From assembly GCF_000633355.1 (NCBI RefSeq), contig NZ_AYMQ01000087.1, positions 1-64,000 on the forward strand: 64,000 nucleotides of DNA. Reading direction: 5' to 3'. The notes under the pieces are model-generated. The model made no database searches. It saw only the letters and a program-made list of their open reading frames with translations, and had not been told where the DNA came from. Made by a program: the position numbers and the translations under genes. Shown here piece after piece: positions 46,724 to 56,241 of the stretch. Numbering within the stretch: position 1 is the stretch's first letter; each line of letters opens with the position of its first letter. The stretch comes from Serratia sp. H1w (GTDB lineage: Bacteria > Pseudomonadota > Gammaproteobacteria > Enterobacterales > Enterobacteriaceae).

Positions 46724-47705
46724 TGTAAACTGGCTTAAGCCGAGTTCTGTCGAGGGATGGTTGGGCTGGGTGATCGCCATCATGCTGGTGCTGTTTTCTC
46801 TGCTCAGCAGCGAATTTCTCTCGTTGCAAAATCTGCTGGATTTAAGTGAAAGCTACGCGGTTACCGGCATTTTTGCGCTCGGTTTGTTTGTGGTGCTGGT
46901 CACCGGCGGAATTGATATTTCCTTTGCGGCGGTAGCCTCGGTAGTGCAGTACGCGGTGGCTTCGCTGCTGATGCACGATTTAGTGACCAACCCGGTCTGG
47001 TGCCTGCTGAGCGCGGTAGCGATTGGCATGACGCTGGGTATGGTCAACGCCATCTTGATCTACTCGCTGAATATCGTCTCGATCATTATCACCATCAGTA
47101 TGCAGTCGCTGCTGTTTGGCCTGCTGATGTGGGTTACCGGCGGTCAGAGCATTTATGACCTGCCAGACTGGTGGATTGCCCAGCGATCCGTCCTGCCTTT
47201 CAGCTTTGGCGGCGAAAGCTATCAGATCGGTTTACCGCTGGTGGTGATGCTGGCTATCGCACTGCTAACCCTGTTGTTGCTGACGAAAACCCATATCGGC
47301 CGCCAACTGTACGCGGTGGGCGGCAGCCCTGAATCGGCCCGGCGCATCGGTATCCGTGTGGTGCTGGTGTATCTGTTTGCCTATGGCTATCTCGGTGCCA
47401 CCGCGGCGATTGGCGGCATGTTGCAGGTGTATCGGATGAGCGAAGTGGTGCCTAGCGCACTGGTGGGAGGCGAACTGGATGTGTTGGCCGCAGCGGTGCT
47501 TGGCGGTGCCAGCCTGTCCGGCGGGCGCGGAACGGTGATCGGGACGCTGATGGGGGTGTTCCTGATCGGCATCCTGAAAAACGGCCTGAACCTGATTGGC
47601 GTATCCAGCTATTTCGTCAATATCGTGATTGGCATGGTGATCGTGGCGGCGATATGCGTCACGCATTATAAGAAACGCAAAGAAACCGATGTCGGTTTCG
47701 TCTGA
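46716..47705 (+). CDS. Sugar ABC importer permease 1
   Basis: This 329-residue inner-membrane protein is a BPD_transp_2 permease, as in ribose and AI-2 importers. It has eight to ten helices and the conserved region LDVLAAAVLGGASLSGGRGTVIGTLMGVFLIGILKNGLNLIGVSSYF near 250-297. ATG 46716 lies within the ATPase gene's last codons. The second permease gene follows 14 bases later. Confidence 0.92.
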   Translation: MVNVNWLKPSSVEGWLGWVIAIMLVLFSLLSSEFLSLQNLLDLSESYAVTGIFALGLFVVLVTGGIDISFAAVASVVQYAVASLLMHDLVTNPVWCLLSAVAIGMTLGMVNAILIYSLNIVSIIITISMQSLLFGLLMWVTGGQSIYDLPDWWIAQRSVLPFSFGGESYQIGLPLVVMLAIALLTLLLLTKTHIGRQLYAVGGSPESARRIGIRVVLVYLFAYGYLGATAAIGGMLQVYRMSEVVPSALVGGELDVLAAAVLGGASLSGGRGTVIGTLMGVFLIGILKNGLNLIGVSSYFVNIVIGMVIVAAICVTHYKKRKETDVGFV

Positions 47706-47719
47706 CAGGGGCCAAAGGG

Positions 47720-48766
47720 ATGAAAAACAACCGTTTATTTGCTGTTGATGGTGCGGTGTCCGGCCTGCTGGGGATCTGCTGTCTGGCGACCTTGGCGTTT
47801 ACGCTGTTGATGCCAGGGCGCTTTTTTACCGAGAACACTTTTCTGAGTATTGCGTTTCAACTGCCGGAGCTGGGGTTACTGACCTTTGCCATGTTCGTGC
47901 CGATGCTGAGCGGCGGGTTGAACCTGTCGATCATCGGTACCGCCAACCTGACCAGCCTGTTTATGGCCTGGCTGCTGATCAGTTTTGTGCCACCGGAAGC
48001 CAGTACGGCGGTGCAACTGATGTGGCTGGTGCTCGCTTTACTGGGCGCTGCGCTGATCGCCGTGATCATTGGATGCCTGACTGGGCTGATGATCTCCCGT
48101 ATTGGTGCTCACCCCATTCTGGTGACTCTGGGAAGCATGACGATCATCAGCGGGATCGGCGTCTACCTGACCAAAGGGGCGGCGTTGAGCGGCATGCCGC
48201 CGCTGGTGCGCAGTATAGGGGCGGAAGTGGTCTGGGGCGTGCCGGTACCGATGCTGATTTTCATTGTGGCATCGGTGGCGTTGGCGCTGTTGCTGGGGAA
48301 AACCCGGCTGGGCAAATCCATCTACATGTGCGGCAGCAACATCAACGCCACCTGGTTTAGCGGCATTCGTACCGATCGGGTGATGCTGGCCATCTATAGC
48401 ATTTCCAGCCTGCTGTGCGTGCTGGCCGGTTTAATCATGATGGCGCGTTTTAACTCGGCACGCATGGGGTATGGCGATTCTTACCTGCTGTTGACCGTGT
48501 TGGCGATTGTGTTGGGGGGCACCAACCCGTTTGGCGGCGTTGGCAAGGTCAGCCATGTGTTTTGTGCGCTGCTGGTGTTACAGGTGATCGCTACCGGCCT
48601 GAGCCTGCTGGGCGTCAGCCTGCACGTCAATCTGGCGGTCTGGGGCATCACCCTGATCTGCGCGCTGGCTTTCAGAACCTTCAAGGACAAATGGCAGGCA
48701 CGCCGTGCCATGGATCGTAATCGGGCCAAGCTGCAACGTTCGCTGGCCACCGGTGAGGAGAAATAA
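47720..48766 (+). CDS. Sugar ABC importer permease 2
   Basis: This 348-residue membrane protein is a second BPD_transp_2 permease, so the transporter probably has a heterodimeric channel like LsrCD. It shows MFVPMLSGGLNLSIIGTANLTSLFMAWLL near 58-86 and LTVLAIVLGGTNPFGGVGKVSHVFCALLVLQVIATGLSLLGVSLHVN near 258-304. Its stop overlaps the start of the isomerase-like gene (TAATG). Confidence 0.92.
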   Translation: MKNNRLFAVDGAVSGLLGICCLATLAFTLLMPGRFFTENTFLSIAFQLPELGLLTFAMFVPMLSGGLNLSIIGTANLTSLFMAWLLISFVPPEASTAVQLMWLVLALLGAALIAVIIGCLTGLMISRIGAHPILVTLGSMTIISGIGVYLTKGAALSGMPPLVRSIGAEVVWGVPVPMLIFIVASVALALLLGKTRLGKSIYMCGSNINATWFSGIRTDRVMLAIYSISSLLCVLAGLIMMARFNSARMGYGDSYLLLTVLAIVLGGTNPFGGVGKVSHVFCALLVLQVIATGLSLLGVSLHVNLAVWGITLICALAFRTFKDKWQARRAMDRNRAKLQRSLATGEEK

Positions 48767-49662
48767 TGCGTAGTCATCCGTTAGGTATTTATGAGAAAGC
48801 GTTGCCGAAGCAAACCAGTTGGTTGGAAAAGCTGGCGCTAGCCAAAGCCTGTGGTTTTGATTTTGTCGAAATGTCGATTGATGAAAGTGATGAGCGTCTG
48901 GCTCGTCTGGACTGGAGTGCGCAAGAACGCATGGCCATTCTTCAGGCCATGCAGCAGACCGGCATCCGCATCCCGACGCTGTGCCTCTCGGCGCACCGGC
49001 GCTTCCCGTTTGGTAGCCGCGATAGCGCTACACGTGACCGTGCCAGGGCGATCATGGTCAAGGCAATCAAACTGGCGCAGGACCTGGGTATCCGTACCAT
49101 TCAACTGGCCGGCTACGATGTCTATTACGAACCGCAGGACAGCGAAACGATAGCGCGCTTCGAAGCTTCGCTGGCCTGGGCCGTGGCGCAGGCGGCCGGG
49201 GCGCAGGTGATGTGCGCGGTAGAGATTATGGATACGCCGTTTATCAACGCCATCAGCAAGTGGAAAGTGCTGGCGGAAAAAATCAATTCGCCGTGGTTTA
49301 CCGTTTATCCGGATATCGGCAACCTGACCGCCTGGGGCAATGATGTGGACCGCGAGCTGAGTTGCGGCATCGATCAGATTGCGGCGATCCACCTGAAAGA
49401 TACTTACCCGGTTACGGCAGAGGCGCCGGGGCAGTTCCGCGATGTGCCTTTTGGTGACGGATGCGTGGACTTTGTCGGGCTGTTTAAAACCCTGCAACGG
49501 CTCAACTATCGTGGCACTTTCCTGATCGAGATGTGGACCGAAAAGTCGCCGCAGCCCTTGTTGGATATTATCCACGCGCGTCAGTGGATCGAAGAGCAGA
49601 TGCGTGTTGCTGGCTGGCAGGATGAGCGTTCATCCATGACCATCCCGGGGGAGGTAGCGTGA
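48766..49662 (+). CDS. ulaE: L-ribulose/L-xylulose-5-phosphate 3-epimerase (UlaE/SgbU type)
   Basis: This 298-residue xylose-isomerase-like TIM-barrel protein matches UlaE/SgbU, which interconverts L-xylulose-5-phosphate and L-ribulose-5-phosphate. The metal and catalytic residues are Glu153 (AVEIMDTPF), Asp183 (YPDIGNLTAWG), His209 (IHLKDTYP) and Glu255 (LIEMWTE). It begins LGIYEKALP like UlaE, and the substrate-phosphate region is conserved. In this operon it would feed the divergent AraD-type epimerase. An alternative label for the family is L-xylulose-5-phosphate 3-epimerase. Confidence 0.9.
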   Translation: MRSHPLGIYEKALPKQTSWLEKLALAKACGFDFVEMSIDESDERLARLDWSAQERMAILQAMQQTGIRIPTLCLSAHRRFPFGSRDSATRDRARAIMVKAIKLAQDLGIRTIQLAGYDVYYEPQDSETIARFEASLAWAVAQAAGAQVMCAVEIMDTPFINAISKWKVLAEKINSPWFTVYPDIGNLTAWGNDVDRELSCGIDQIAAIHLKDTYPVTAEAPGQFRDVPFGDGCVDFVGLFKTLQRLNYRGTFLIEMWTEKSPQPLLDIIHARQWIEEQMRVAGWQDERSSMTIPGEVA

Positions 49663-51140
49663 TGAGCCACTATTATCTAGGGATCGACCTGGGCGGCACC
49701 GTCACTAAAGCTGGTATCTATAGCCCCGAAGGGCAGGAGCTGGTGGTCACCGAGCAGGCGTTGCCGTTGCTAAGCCCGCAGCGTGGGTTTTGCGAAAGGG
49801 ATATGGCCGGGCTGTGGGAAGCCACCTGTCAGGTGATCCGCCAGGCGTTGGCCGCAGGCGAAATAGATGCCGGGCAAATCAAAGGGGTGAGCTTCTCGGC
49901 GCATGGCAAAGGGCTTTATCTGGTGGATAAACAGGGCCGGGCAGTACGTCAGGGCATTGTGTCATCGGATTCACGTGCGCAAGCCTTGGTCAGCCGTTGG
50001 CAGCAAGAGGGCAAAGATCGTCAAGCCTATGGCTACAGCCTGCAACAGCTATGGCCATCGCATCCTGCGGCGTTGCTACGCTGGCTGAAAGATCACGAGC
50101 CGGAAAGCTACGCGCAAACCGGCTATGTGCTGATGGTGCATGACTATATCCGCTATTGCCTGACCGGTGTCTTCACCAGTGAAGAAACCAATATTTCCGG
50201 CAGCAACCTGTTTAACCAACAGCAGGGCGCGATCGATCCGGCATTGTTGTCGATCTTTGATATTGAAGAAGTGGCGGAGAAAACGGCAGAAATCATCGGT
50301 TCAGCCGATTGTGCGGGTTATGTCACGACCGCAGCTGCGCAGCTCAGTGGCCTGAAAGCGGGGACGCCGGTATTTGGCGGTATGTTCGACGTGGTAGGGG
50401 CAGCCTTGACCTCCGGGGTGCAGGATGCCAGTCAACTCAGCGCGGTGGCCGGAACCTGGTCCATCGCTACCCGGGTTTTCGATCGCATCATGCCGGCGGA
50501 GTATCCTTACGTCTGGGGTAAATACAGCATTCCCGGCACCTATTTTGTCCATGAAGGCAGCCCGACCTCGGCCGGCAACCTCGCCTGGTTTGTGCAGCAG
50601 TTTCTCCCCAACCTGCCGGACAGCTACGCCACCTTGAACCAGTGGGCGGAACAGGGTTATCAGAAGTCGGAGGATATTCTGTTTTTCCCTTGGCTGTACG
50701 GCTCCAACTTCAAGGCCAATCTGCACGGTGGTTTCCTTGGGTTGTGCGGCCATCATGGTGTGGAAGATATGGTGTATGCCATCTACCAGGGGATCGTGTT
50801 CTCGCATCTGCTGCATCAGGATCGCATTCTGGCACTCAGTGCCGGGACTGACAGCATCCGCTTCACCGGTGGGCCAACCCATTCACGGGTATGGATGCAG
50901 ATGTATTGTGATGCCAGCAATCTGCCGTTGGAGATTGTCGACGTGCGCCAGTCTGGCTGTCGGGCCGCAGCGCTGTGTGCCTCGGTGGGGGCCGGTGAGT
51001 TTAGCGGGTTCAGCAGCGCCATTGAGGCCAGCCAGGCACCGATCGTCCGCCTTGAGCCAGATGCCGCGAAACACCGCGTATTGCGCCAACGATTTGAGCG
51101 TTTCAAACAGGTGGCAGCAGCACTCAGCACGGTGGAGTAA
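49662..51140 (+). CDS. FGGY-family pentulose kinase (LyxK/XylB-like)
   Basis: This 492-residue protein is a sugar kinase of the FGGY family. It has the N-terminal phosphate-binding motif GIDLGGTVTKAGIYS at about 6-20, and the FGGY C-domain signature region GGPTHSRVWMQMYCDASNLPLEIVDVRQSGCRAAALCASVGAG near 405-447. With an L-xylulose-5-phosphate 3-epimerase in the same operon, L-xylulose is the most likely substrate, as for LyxK. GGGGGAGG supports ATG 49662, which overlaps the preceding stop; an in-frame GTG at 49659 is an alternative. It is the last gene of the operon. Confidence 0.88.
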   Translation: MSHYYLGIDLGGTVTKAGIYSPEGQELVVTEQALPLLSPQRGFCERDMAGLWEATCQVIRQALAAGEIDAGQIKGVSFSAHGKGLYLVDKQGRAVRQGIVSSDSRAQALVSRWQQEGKDRQAYGYSLQQLWPSHPAALLRWLKDHEPESYAQTGYVLMVHDYIRYCLTGVFTSEETNISGSNLFNQQQGAIDPALLSIFDIEEVAEKTAEIIGSADCAGYVTTAAAQLSGLKAGTPVFGGMFDVVGAALTSGVQDASQLSAVAGTWSIATRVFDRIMPAEYPYVWGKYSIPGTYFVHEGSPTSAGNLAWFVQQFLPNLPDSYATLNQWAEQGYQKSEDILFFPWLYGSNFKANLHGGFLGLCGHHGVEDMVYAIYQGIVFSHLLHQDRILALSAGTDSIRFTGGPTHSRVWMQMYCDASNLPLEIVDVRQSGCRAAALCASVGAGEFSGFSSAIEASQAPIVRLEPDAAKHRVLRQRFERFKQVAAALSTVE

Positions 51141-51368
51141 CCGCCAGACTTTCCTTTCCCCAAAGCGCAGCTAACGGCTGCGCTATCATTTTCCCCGCCA
51201 AATAATGCTAATTGCAGGATGTACAAGCGGCAAAACACCCGCCATTATGAGGTAGATAGCGCAGGTTTGGCTTACGCCCCTGATCGCTATCATGATAATA
51301 AAAAAACAGGGGAGGGTCAGTTCCGGGCCCGATTAAGCAATCTAGAGCAGACAGAGTTCAACAAGCGA

Positions 51369-54300
51369 ATGATCCCACAAATTTCTCAGGCACCCGGCCT
51401 CGTTCAACGGGTGCTGGACTTTTTGGCCGCGCTGAAACAGAGCGGATTCAACGGTGACACCGCCACTAGCTATGCCGATCGGTTGACGATGGCGACGGAC
51501 AACAGCATCTACCAACTGTTGCCTGATGCGGTGGTATTTCCTCGTTCAACCGCCGACGTGGCGCTAATCGCCCGGCTGGCCGATGAAGAACGCTTCAAAG
51601 CGTTGACCTTCAGCCCGCGAGGTGGCGGCACCGGCACCAACGGGCAGGCACTGAACACCGGCATTGTGGTTGATATGTCGCGCTACATGAACCGCATTCT
51701 GGACATCAACGTCGAGCAGGGCTGGGTACGGGTAGAAGCCGGGGTCATTAAAGACCAGCTCAACCAGTATTTGCGGCCGTTCGGCTATTTCTTTGCTCCT
51801 GAGCTTTCCACCAGTAACCGGGCTACTCTGGGCGGCATGATCAATACCGACGCGTCTGGCCAGGGTTCGCTGGTGTATGGCAAAACCTCAGACCATGTGC
51901 TGGGGCTGCGGGCGGTATTGCTGGGGGGCGAGATGATCGACACCCGTGCCATGCCGACGCCGCTGGCGGAAACGATTGCTCAGGAAGATACCCCGGAAGG
52001 GCGCATCTACCACACGGTGCTGAACCGTTGCCGCGAACAGCGGGCGCTGATCCTGGAAAAATTCCCCAAGCTGAACCGCTTCCTGACTGGCTACGATCTG
52101 CGCCATGTACTGAGCGACGATCTGCAATCCTTCGATCTGACGCGCATTCTTACCGGTGCCGAAGGGACCTTGGCCTTTATCACCGAAGCGCGGCTGGATA
52201 TCACGCCGTTGCCGAAGGTACGGCGGCTGGTTAACGTAAAATACGACTCTTTCGATTCAGCCCTGCGTAATGCCCCTTTTATGGTGGAAGCCAAGGCGCT
52301 GTCGGTGGAAACCATCGACTCCAAGGTGCTGAATCTGGCCCGTGAAGATATCGTCTGGCACTCGGTCAGCGAACTGATCACAAACGTGCCGGATAAAGAG
52401 ATGCTCGGGCTGAACATCGTTGAGTTTGCCGGTGACGACAAAGAGCTGATCGATGGCCAGATGGAAGCGCTGTGCGAACGGCTGGACGACCTGATTTCCG
52501 AGCAGCAGTCTGGGGTGATCGGCTATCAGATTTGTGGCGACCTGACCGGCATTGAGCGCATCTACAACATGCGTAAAAAGGCGGTTGGCTTACTGGGTAA
52601 CGCCAAAGGGCAGGCCAAGCCCATTCCGTTTGCCGAAGATACCTGCGTACCGCCGCAGCACCTGGCCGATTACATTACCGAGTTCCGCCAACTGTTAGAT
52701 AGCCATAACCTGAGCTACGGCATGTTTGGCCACGTGGATGCCGGGGTGTTGCACGTACGTCCGGCACTGGATATGTGCGATCCACAGCAAGAAGTGCTAA
52801 TGAAGCAAATCTCTGACCAGGTGGTGGCGTTAACTGCGAAATACGGTGGCCTGCTGTGGGGCGAACACGGTAAAGGCTTCCGGGCGGAATATAGTCCGGC
52901 GTTCTTCGGTGAGGAACTGTATGAAGAACTGCGTCGCATCAAGGCCGCGTTTGATCCACTCAATCGCCTGAACCCTGGGAAGATCTGTCCGCCGCTGGGT
53001 GTTGACGCCGTGATGATGAAGGTTGATGCGGTGAAACGCGGCACGCTGGATCGTCGCATTCCGATCGATGTCCGCACCTCGTTCCGTGGCGCGATGGAGT
53101 GTAACGGCAACGGACTCTGCTTCAACTTTGATGTGCACAGTCCGATGTGTCCGTCGATGAAGATCACCGCCAATCGGATCCACTCACCTAAAGGCCGTGC
53201 GGCACTGGTGCGCGAATGGTTACGGTTGCTGGCAGAGCAGGGCGTCGATCCCGTCGCGCTGGAACAGCAGTTGCCACAGCAGCGCCTCAGCTTCCGCACC
53301 CTGGTCGAGAAAACCCGTAATAGCTGGCACGCTGGCAAGGGGGAATATGACTTCTCCCATGAGGTCAAGGAAGCCATGTCTGGCTGCCTGGCCTGTAAGG
53401 CCTGCTCTACCCAGTGTCCGATCAAGATCGACGTGCCGGGCTTCCGTTCGCGCTTCTTGCAGCTATATCACACCCGCTACCTGCGTCCGTTGCGTGACTA
53501 CATGGTCGCTGGCGTTGAGAGCTACACCCCGCTGATGGCCAAAGCGCCCAAGGTGTTCAACTTCTTCTTCAAGCAGCCTTGGGTGCGGGAACTGAGCCGC
53601 AGCAGCATCGGCATGGTGGATTTGCCGCTGCTTTCCAGCCCGACGTTACGCCAGCAGCTTTCTGGCCATAGCGCGTTTAGCATGACACTGGAGCAGTTGG
53701 AGGCATTGAGCGATAGCCAGCGCGAACAGCATGTGCTGGTGGTGCAGGATCCGTTTACCAGCTATTACGATGCCCAGGTAGTGGCAGACTTTGTCCGGCT
53801 GGTGGAAAAACTGGGCTACAAACCGGTATTGCTGCCGTTCTCACCGAACGGCAAGGCGCAACATATCAAAGGTTTCCTGACGCGCTTTGCCAAAACGGCG
53901 CGCAAGACCGCAGACTTCCTCAATCGGGTTGCCAAGCTTGGGATGCCGATGGTGGGTGTCGATCCGGCTCTGGTGCTGTGCTATCGCGACGAGTATCAAG
54001 AAATCCTTGGAGCCGATCGGGGTGATTTCCAGGTGCAACTGGTTCACGAATGGTTGCAGAAACTGCTGGCCGAACGTGCGGAACAGCCCGCCACCGGGGA
54101 AGCCTGGTATCTGTTTGGTCACTGCACCGAAACGACCGCATTACCGGTCAGTACCCAGCAGTGGACTTCGATCTTTGCCCGTTTTGGTGCCAAGTTGGAA
54201 AACGTCAGCGTGGGTTGCTGCGGTATGGCGGGCACTTACGGCCATGAAGCCAAGAATCTGCAAAATTCCCTGGGGATTTATGAGTTATCATGGCATCAGG

Positions 54301-54425
54301 CGCTACAACGTTTGCCAAGGCAACGCTGTCTGGCGACCGGTTATTCTTGCCGCAGCCAGGTCAAGCGCATTGAAGGCAATGGCGTGCGGCACCCGTTACA
54401 GGCACTTCTGGAGATGATTGCGTGA
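51369..54425 (+). CDS. ydiJ: FAD/iron-sulfur D-2-hydroxyacid dehydrogenase YdiJ
   Basis: YdiJ is a large flavin and iron-sulfur oxidoreductase; E. coli YdiJ has been reported to oxidise D-2-hydroxyglutarate or related acids. The 1018-residue protein has the E. coli length. It has an FAD-binding PCMH domain at about 45-270 ([13 protein letters not shown]), an FAD-oxidase C domain to about 545, and iron-sulfur ligands in CNGNGLC from Cys578 and Cys673-676-679-683 ([12 protein letters not shown]). A CCG-domain motif [13 protein letters not shown] lies near 948. I chose ATG 51369 because the E. coli protein begins [10 protein letters not shown] there; the frame is open to 51219. menI is coupled downstream. 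Confidence 0.95.
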   Translation: MIPQISQAPGLVQRVLDFLAALKQSGFNGDTATSYADRLTMATDNSIYQLLPDAVVFPRSTADVALIARLADEERFKALTFSPRGGGTGTNGQALNTGIVVDMSRYMNRILDINVEQGWVRVEAGVIKDQLNQYLRPFGYFFAPELSTSNRATLGGMINTDASGQGSLVYGKTSDHVLGLRAVLLGGEMIDTRAMPTPLAETIAQEDTPEGRIYHTVLNRCREQRALILEKFPKLNRFLTGYDLRHVLSDDLQSFDLTRILTGAEGTLAFITEARLDITPLPKVRRLVNVKYDSFDSALRNAPFMVEAKALSVETIDSKVLNLAREDIVWHSVSELITNVPDKEMLGLNIVEFAGDDKELIDGQMEALCERLDDLISEQQSGVIGYQICGDLTGIERIYNMRKKAVGLLGNAKGQAKPIPFAEDTCVPPQHLADYITEFRQLLDSHNLSYGMFGHVDAGVLHVRPALDMCDPQQEVLMKQISDQVVALTAKYGGLLWGEHGKGFRAEYSPAFFGEELYEELRRIKAAFDPLNRLNPGKICPPLGVDAVMMKVDAVKRGTLDRRIPIDVRTSFRGAMECNGNGLCFNFDVHSPMCPSMKITANRIHSPKGRAALVREWLRLLAEQGVDPVALEQQLPQQRLSFRTLVEKTRNSWHAGKGEYDFSHEVKEAMSGCLACKACSTQCPIKIDVPGFRSRFLQLYHTRYLRPLRDYMVAGVESYTPLMAKAPKVFNFFFKQPWVRELSRSSIGMVDLPLLSSPTLRQQLSGHSAFSMTLEQLEALSDSQREQHVLVVQDPFTSYYDAQVVADFVRLVEKLGYKPVLLPFSPNGKAQHIKGFLTRFAKTARKTADFLNRVAKLGMPMVGVDPALVLCYRDEYQEILGADRGDFQVQLVHEWLQKLLAERAEQPATGEAWYLFGHCTETTALPVSTQQWTSIFARFGAKLENVSVGCCGMAGTYGHEAKNLQNSLGIYELSWHQALQRLPRQRCLATGYSCRSQVKRIEGNGVRHPLQALLEMIA

Positions 54426-54838
54426 AGCTGTGGAAACGTGAAACAACGCTGGAACAACTCAACCAAAGCGGCGAAGGATGTATGGTGGCCCATGTGGGCA
54501 TTCAATTTACCCGGCTGGAAGATGACTATTTAGAGGCGGTGATGCCGGTTGATAACCGCACCACTCAGCCGTTTGGCCTGTTGCACGGCGGTGCTTCGGT
54601 GGTGCTTGCCGAGTCGATGGGCTCGATGGCCGGTTATCTGTGTACCGAAGGGGAGCAAAAGGTGGTGGGGTTGGAGATTAACGCCAACCACCTGCGCGCG
54701 GTCTTTAAAGGGCAGGTGCGCGGTGTTTGCCGTGCGTTGCACGCTGGCCGCCGCAATCAGGTCTGGCAGATCGAAATCTTCGACGATCGCGATCGCCTGT
54801 GCTGTACCTCCCGGCTGACTACCGCAGTATTGGAGTAA
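54422..54838 (+). CDS. menI: 1,4-dihydroxy-2-naphthoyl-CoA hydrolase MenI
   Basis: MenI (YdiI) is a hotdog thioesterase that releases dihydroxynaphthoate in menaquinone synthesis. The 138-residue protein has Gln49, His55 and the catalytic Glu64 in [17 protein letters not shown], and closely follows E. coli MenI. The start is GTG 54422, overlapping the ydiJ stop as GTGA. The ydiJ-menI pair is conserved in E. coli. Confidence 0.94.
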   Translation: MKLWKRETTLEQLNQSGEGCMVAHVGIQFTRLEDDYLEAVMPVDNRTTQPFGLLHGGASVVLAESMGSMAGYLCTEGEQKVVGLEINANHLRAVFKGQVRGVCRALHAGRRNQVWQIEIFDDRDRLCCTSRLTTAVLE

Positions 54839-54870
54839 GGGCGTGCGAGGGGGAATGTGCTCGTTGTTTC

Positions 54871-54973
54871 CCCGCACCCCAACCCTCTGTGCGGAGTCGA
54901 GGTAGTGTGTAGGGGAGCCGCATGCTGCGCCCGAGGGTGGCACATTCGGACCCCTCTCCCTGTGGGAGATGGG
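54871..54973. repeat. Hairpin intergenic repeat, copy 2 (shortened)
   Basis: The left end CACCCCAACCCTCT and the right end GTGGCAC-TTCGG-CCCCTCTCCCT-TGGGAGA are shared with copy 1 at 36361-36532, but the middle is replaced and shorter and the outermost right arm is degraded. It includes GCATGCTGCGCCCG (54920-54933), which also occurs at 12958-12971. It ends about seven bases from the stop of the gene at 54980-55384. Confidence 0.65.
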
Positions 54974-54979
54974 TCGGTT

Positions 54980-55384
54980 TCATAGCTGGAACGGTACCCG
55001 TTTTACAAAATCTTTCTGAAAAGCGGTGGCTTTGTCCCAGCCGCCCTCCATCGAATATTTCTGGCAAATCAGCGTCAGCGTATGCCGGGCAAAATGATAG
55101 CTCTGCACGCGGAACAACTGGCAACGCTGGGGATTGTTGATCTCGATAATCAGCCTATTGTGCAGTTTGCTCAACGCATGCAGATAGCTTTCGTCATCGC
55201 CGTTTTCCAGGCATAAATTCGCCATACCAAGGCTGACGGCGTTGTAACGCTTCAGGTGATTGATATGGCATTCCGGCCGCTGCAGCGCCGCTTCCGCCAT
55301 ATAGAAATCCACCGTGACATCACGGATGTTGAACTTGTACTCATCAATCTTGCCCAGCAGCCACGCATTTATCGAGATAGCCAT
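54980..55384 (-). CDS. Hypothetical protein under a Fur box
   Basis: This 134-residue protein is not one that I recognise. It has no signal peptide or membrane helix and looks mostly helical and soluble, with a basic C-terminus (FQKDFVKRVPFQL) and three cysteines, Cys57 near LANLCLEN, and others near RCQLF and LICQKY. It starts MAISINAWLLGKIDEYKFNIRDVTVDFYMAE. A near-perfect Fur box lies 20-38 bases upstream, so it should be made under iron limitation. It is divergent from the suf operon and takes the place of E. coli ydiH. A role in iron starvation is inference from the box alone. Repeat copy 2 follows its stop. Confidence 0.75.
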   Translation of the reverse strand: MAISINAWLLGKIDEYKFNIRDVTVDFYMAEAALQRPECHINHLKRYNAVSLGMANLCLENGDDESYLHALSKLHNRLIIEINNPQRCQLFRVQSYHFARHTLTLICQKYSMEGGWDKATAFQKDFVKRVPFQL

Positions 55385-55403
55385 AGGTCCACGCCGAATT
55401 AAA

Positions 55404-55422
55404 GCTAATGATAATCATTATC
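55404..55422 (-). promoter_or_regulatory. Fur box before the hypothetical gene
   Basis: GCTAATGATAATCATTATC matches the 19-base Fur consensus at 18 positions. It lies 20-38 bases upstream of the minus-strand start at 55384. Confidence 0.88.
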
Positions 55423-55780
55423 ATATTTGCTGCTGTGGCGATGATCAATGCTCCCCGCCGATTTTTTTCTGTTGTGGGTGATTTGAGTGTCACAGGCTAA
55501 AAACACGCGAACGACTAGACTTAAAGCAGGGAAAGGCATTTTTCAGACAGACAAGATGCAGAAATAGGTATTTTCTATGAATGTTTAAAATCGTCGTGTT
55601 ATCTATCGCTATAACCTTGCGAGGGTCGCGGGATAAGGTCGACGGAATGTGATTAATTACAGCAAATTCAGGTGGATGAAAATTATCCTGCTTGCTGTTT
55701 GGTCTGGATATGCCAGCGGTTTATCGTGTTGCCGAACGCCAATCCGGGCGTTTGACAAATACCCCCGCAAAACAAACGGT

Positions 55781-55799
55781 TGAAGTGATAATCATTATC
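55781..55799 (+). promoter_or_regulatory. Fur box of the suf operon
   Basis: TGAAGTGATAATCATTATC matches the Fur consensus at 15 of 19 positions, with the inner TGATAATCATTATCA palindrome intact. It ends 60 bases before the sufA ATG, in the expected promoter position. Confidence 0.8.
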
Positions 55800-55858
55800 A
55801 CTAACATAGGCGGTAAGCCAGTTCGGCTGTGGTAAAACACGAATGTGAGGTAGGCCAT

Positions 55859-56230
55859 ATGCATACGGAAGATGTTGGTACTTTTTCCTTGGCAGATAAC
55901 GTCTGGCAAGGCATCGCGCTGAGCGACAGCGCGGTGAAGCAGATAATCAGACTCATGCAGCAGGATGCTGAGGTTAAAGGGCTGCAACTCGGGGTTAAAC
56001 AATCCGGCTGTGCGGGCTTTGCCTACGTACTGGATTTGACCCGCGAACCTGCCAGCGACGATCTGTTGTTCGAGCGCGACGGGGCAAAACTGTTCGTGCC
56101 GCTGAAGGCGATGCCGTTTATCGATGGCACCACGGTAGATTTTGTTCGGGAAGGGCTGAATCAGATGTTCAAATTTAACAACCCTAAAGCTCAGAACGCC
56201 TGCGGGTGCGGTGAGAGCTTTGGCGTTTAA
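55859..56230 (+). CDS. sufA: Iron-sulfur carrier SufA
   Basis: SufA is an A-type carrier that receives clusters from SufBCD and passes them to target proteins. The 123-residue protein has the three ligands Cys51 (QSGCAGF), Cys115 and Cys117 (CGCGESFGV). GTGAGG supports ATG 55859 over an in-frame start at 55829. It leads the sufABCDSE operon, used under iron limitation and oxidative stress. Confidence 0.95.
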   Translation: MHTEDVGTFSLADNVWQGIALSDSAVKQIIRLMQQDAEVKGLQLGVKQSGCAGFAYVLDLTREPASDDLLFERDGAKLFVPLKAMPFIDGTTVDFVREGLNQMFKFNNPKAQNACGCGESFGV

Positions 56231-56241
56231 GCGATACCAAA

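Larger units (their letters stand above)
55385..55858. other. Control region between the Fur-box gene and sufA
   Basis: This 474-base region holds Fur boxes at 55404-55422 and 55781-55799, one for each divergent gene. I found no gene in the roughly 360 bases between. In E. coli the suf promoter also uses OxyR, IHF and IscR sites over a similar distance; I could not identify these with confidence. Confidence 0.6.

Noticed and set aside
51219-51368. Fifty-residue N-terminal extension of YdiJ
   Set aside because: The family begins at [10 protein letters not shown] (51369); the upstream frame has no resemblance to it and starts in the intergenic region.
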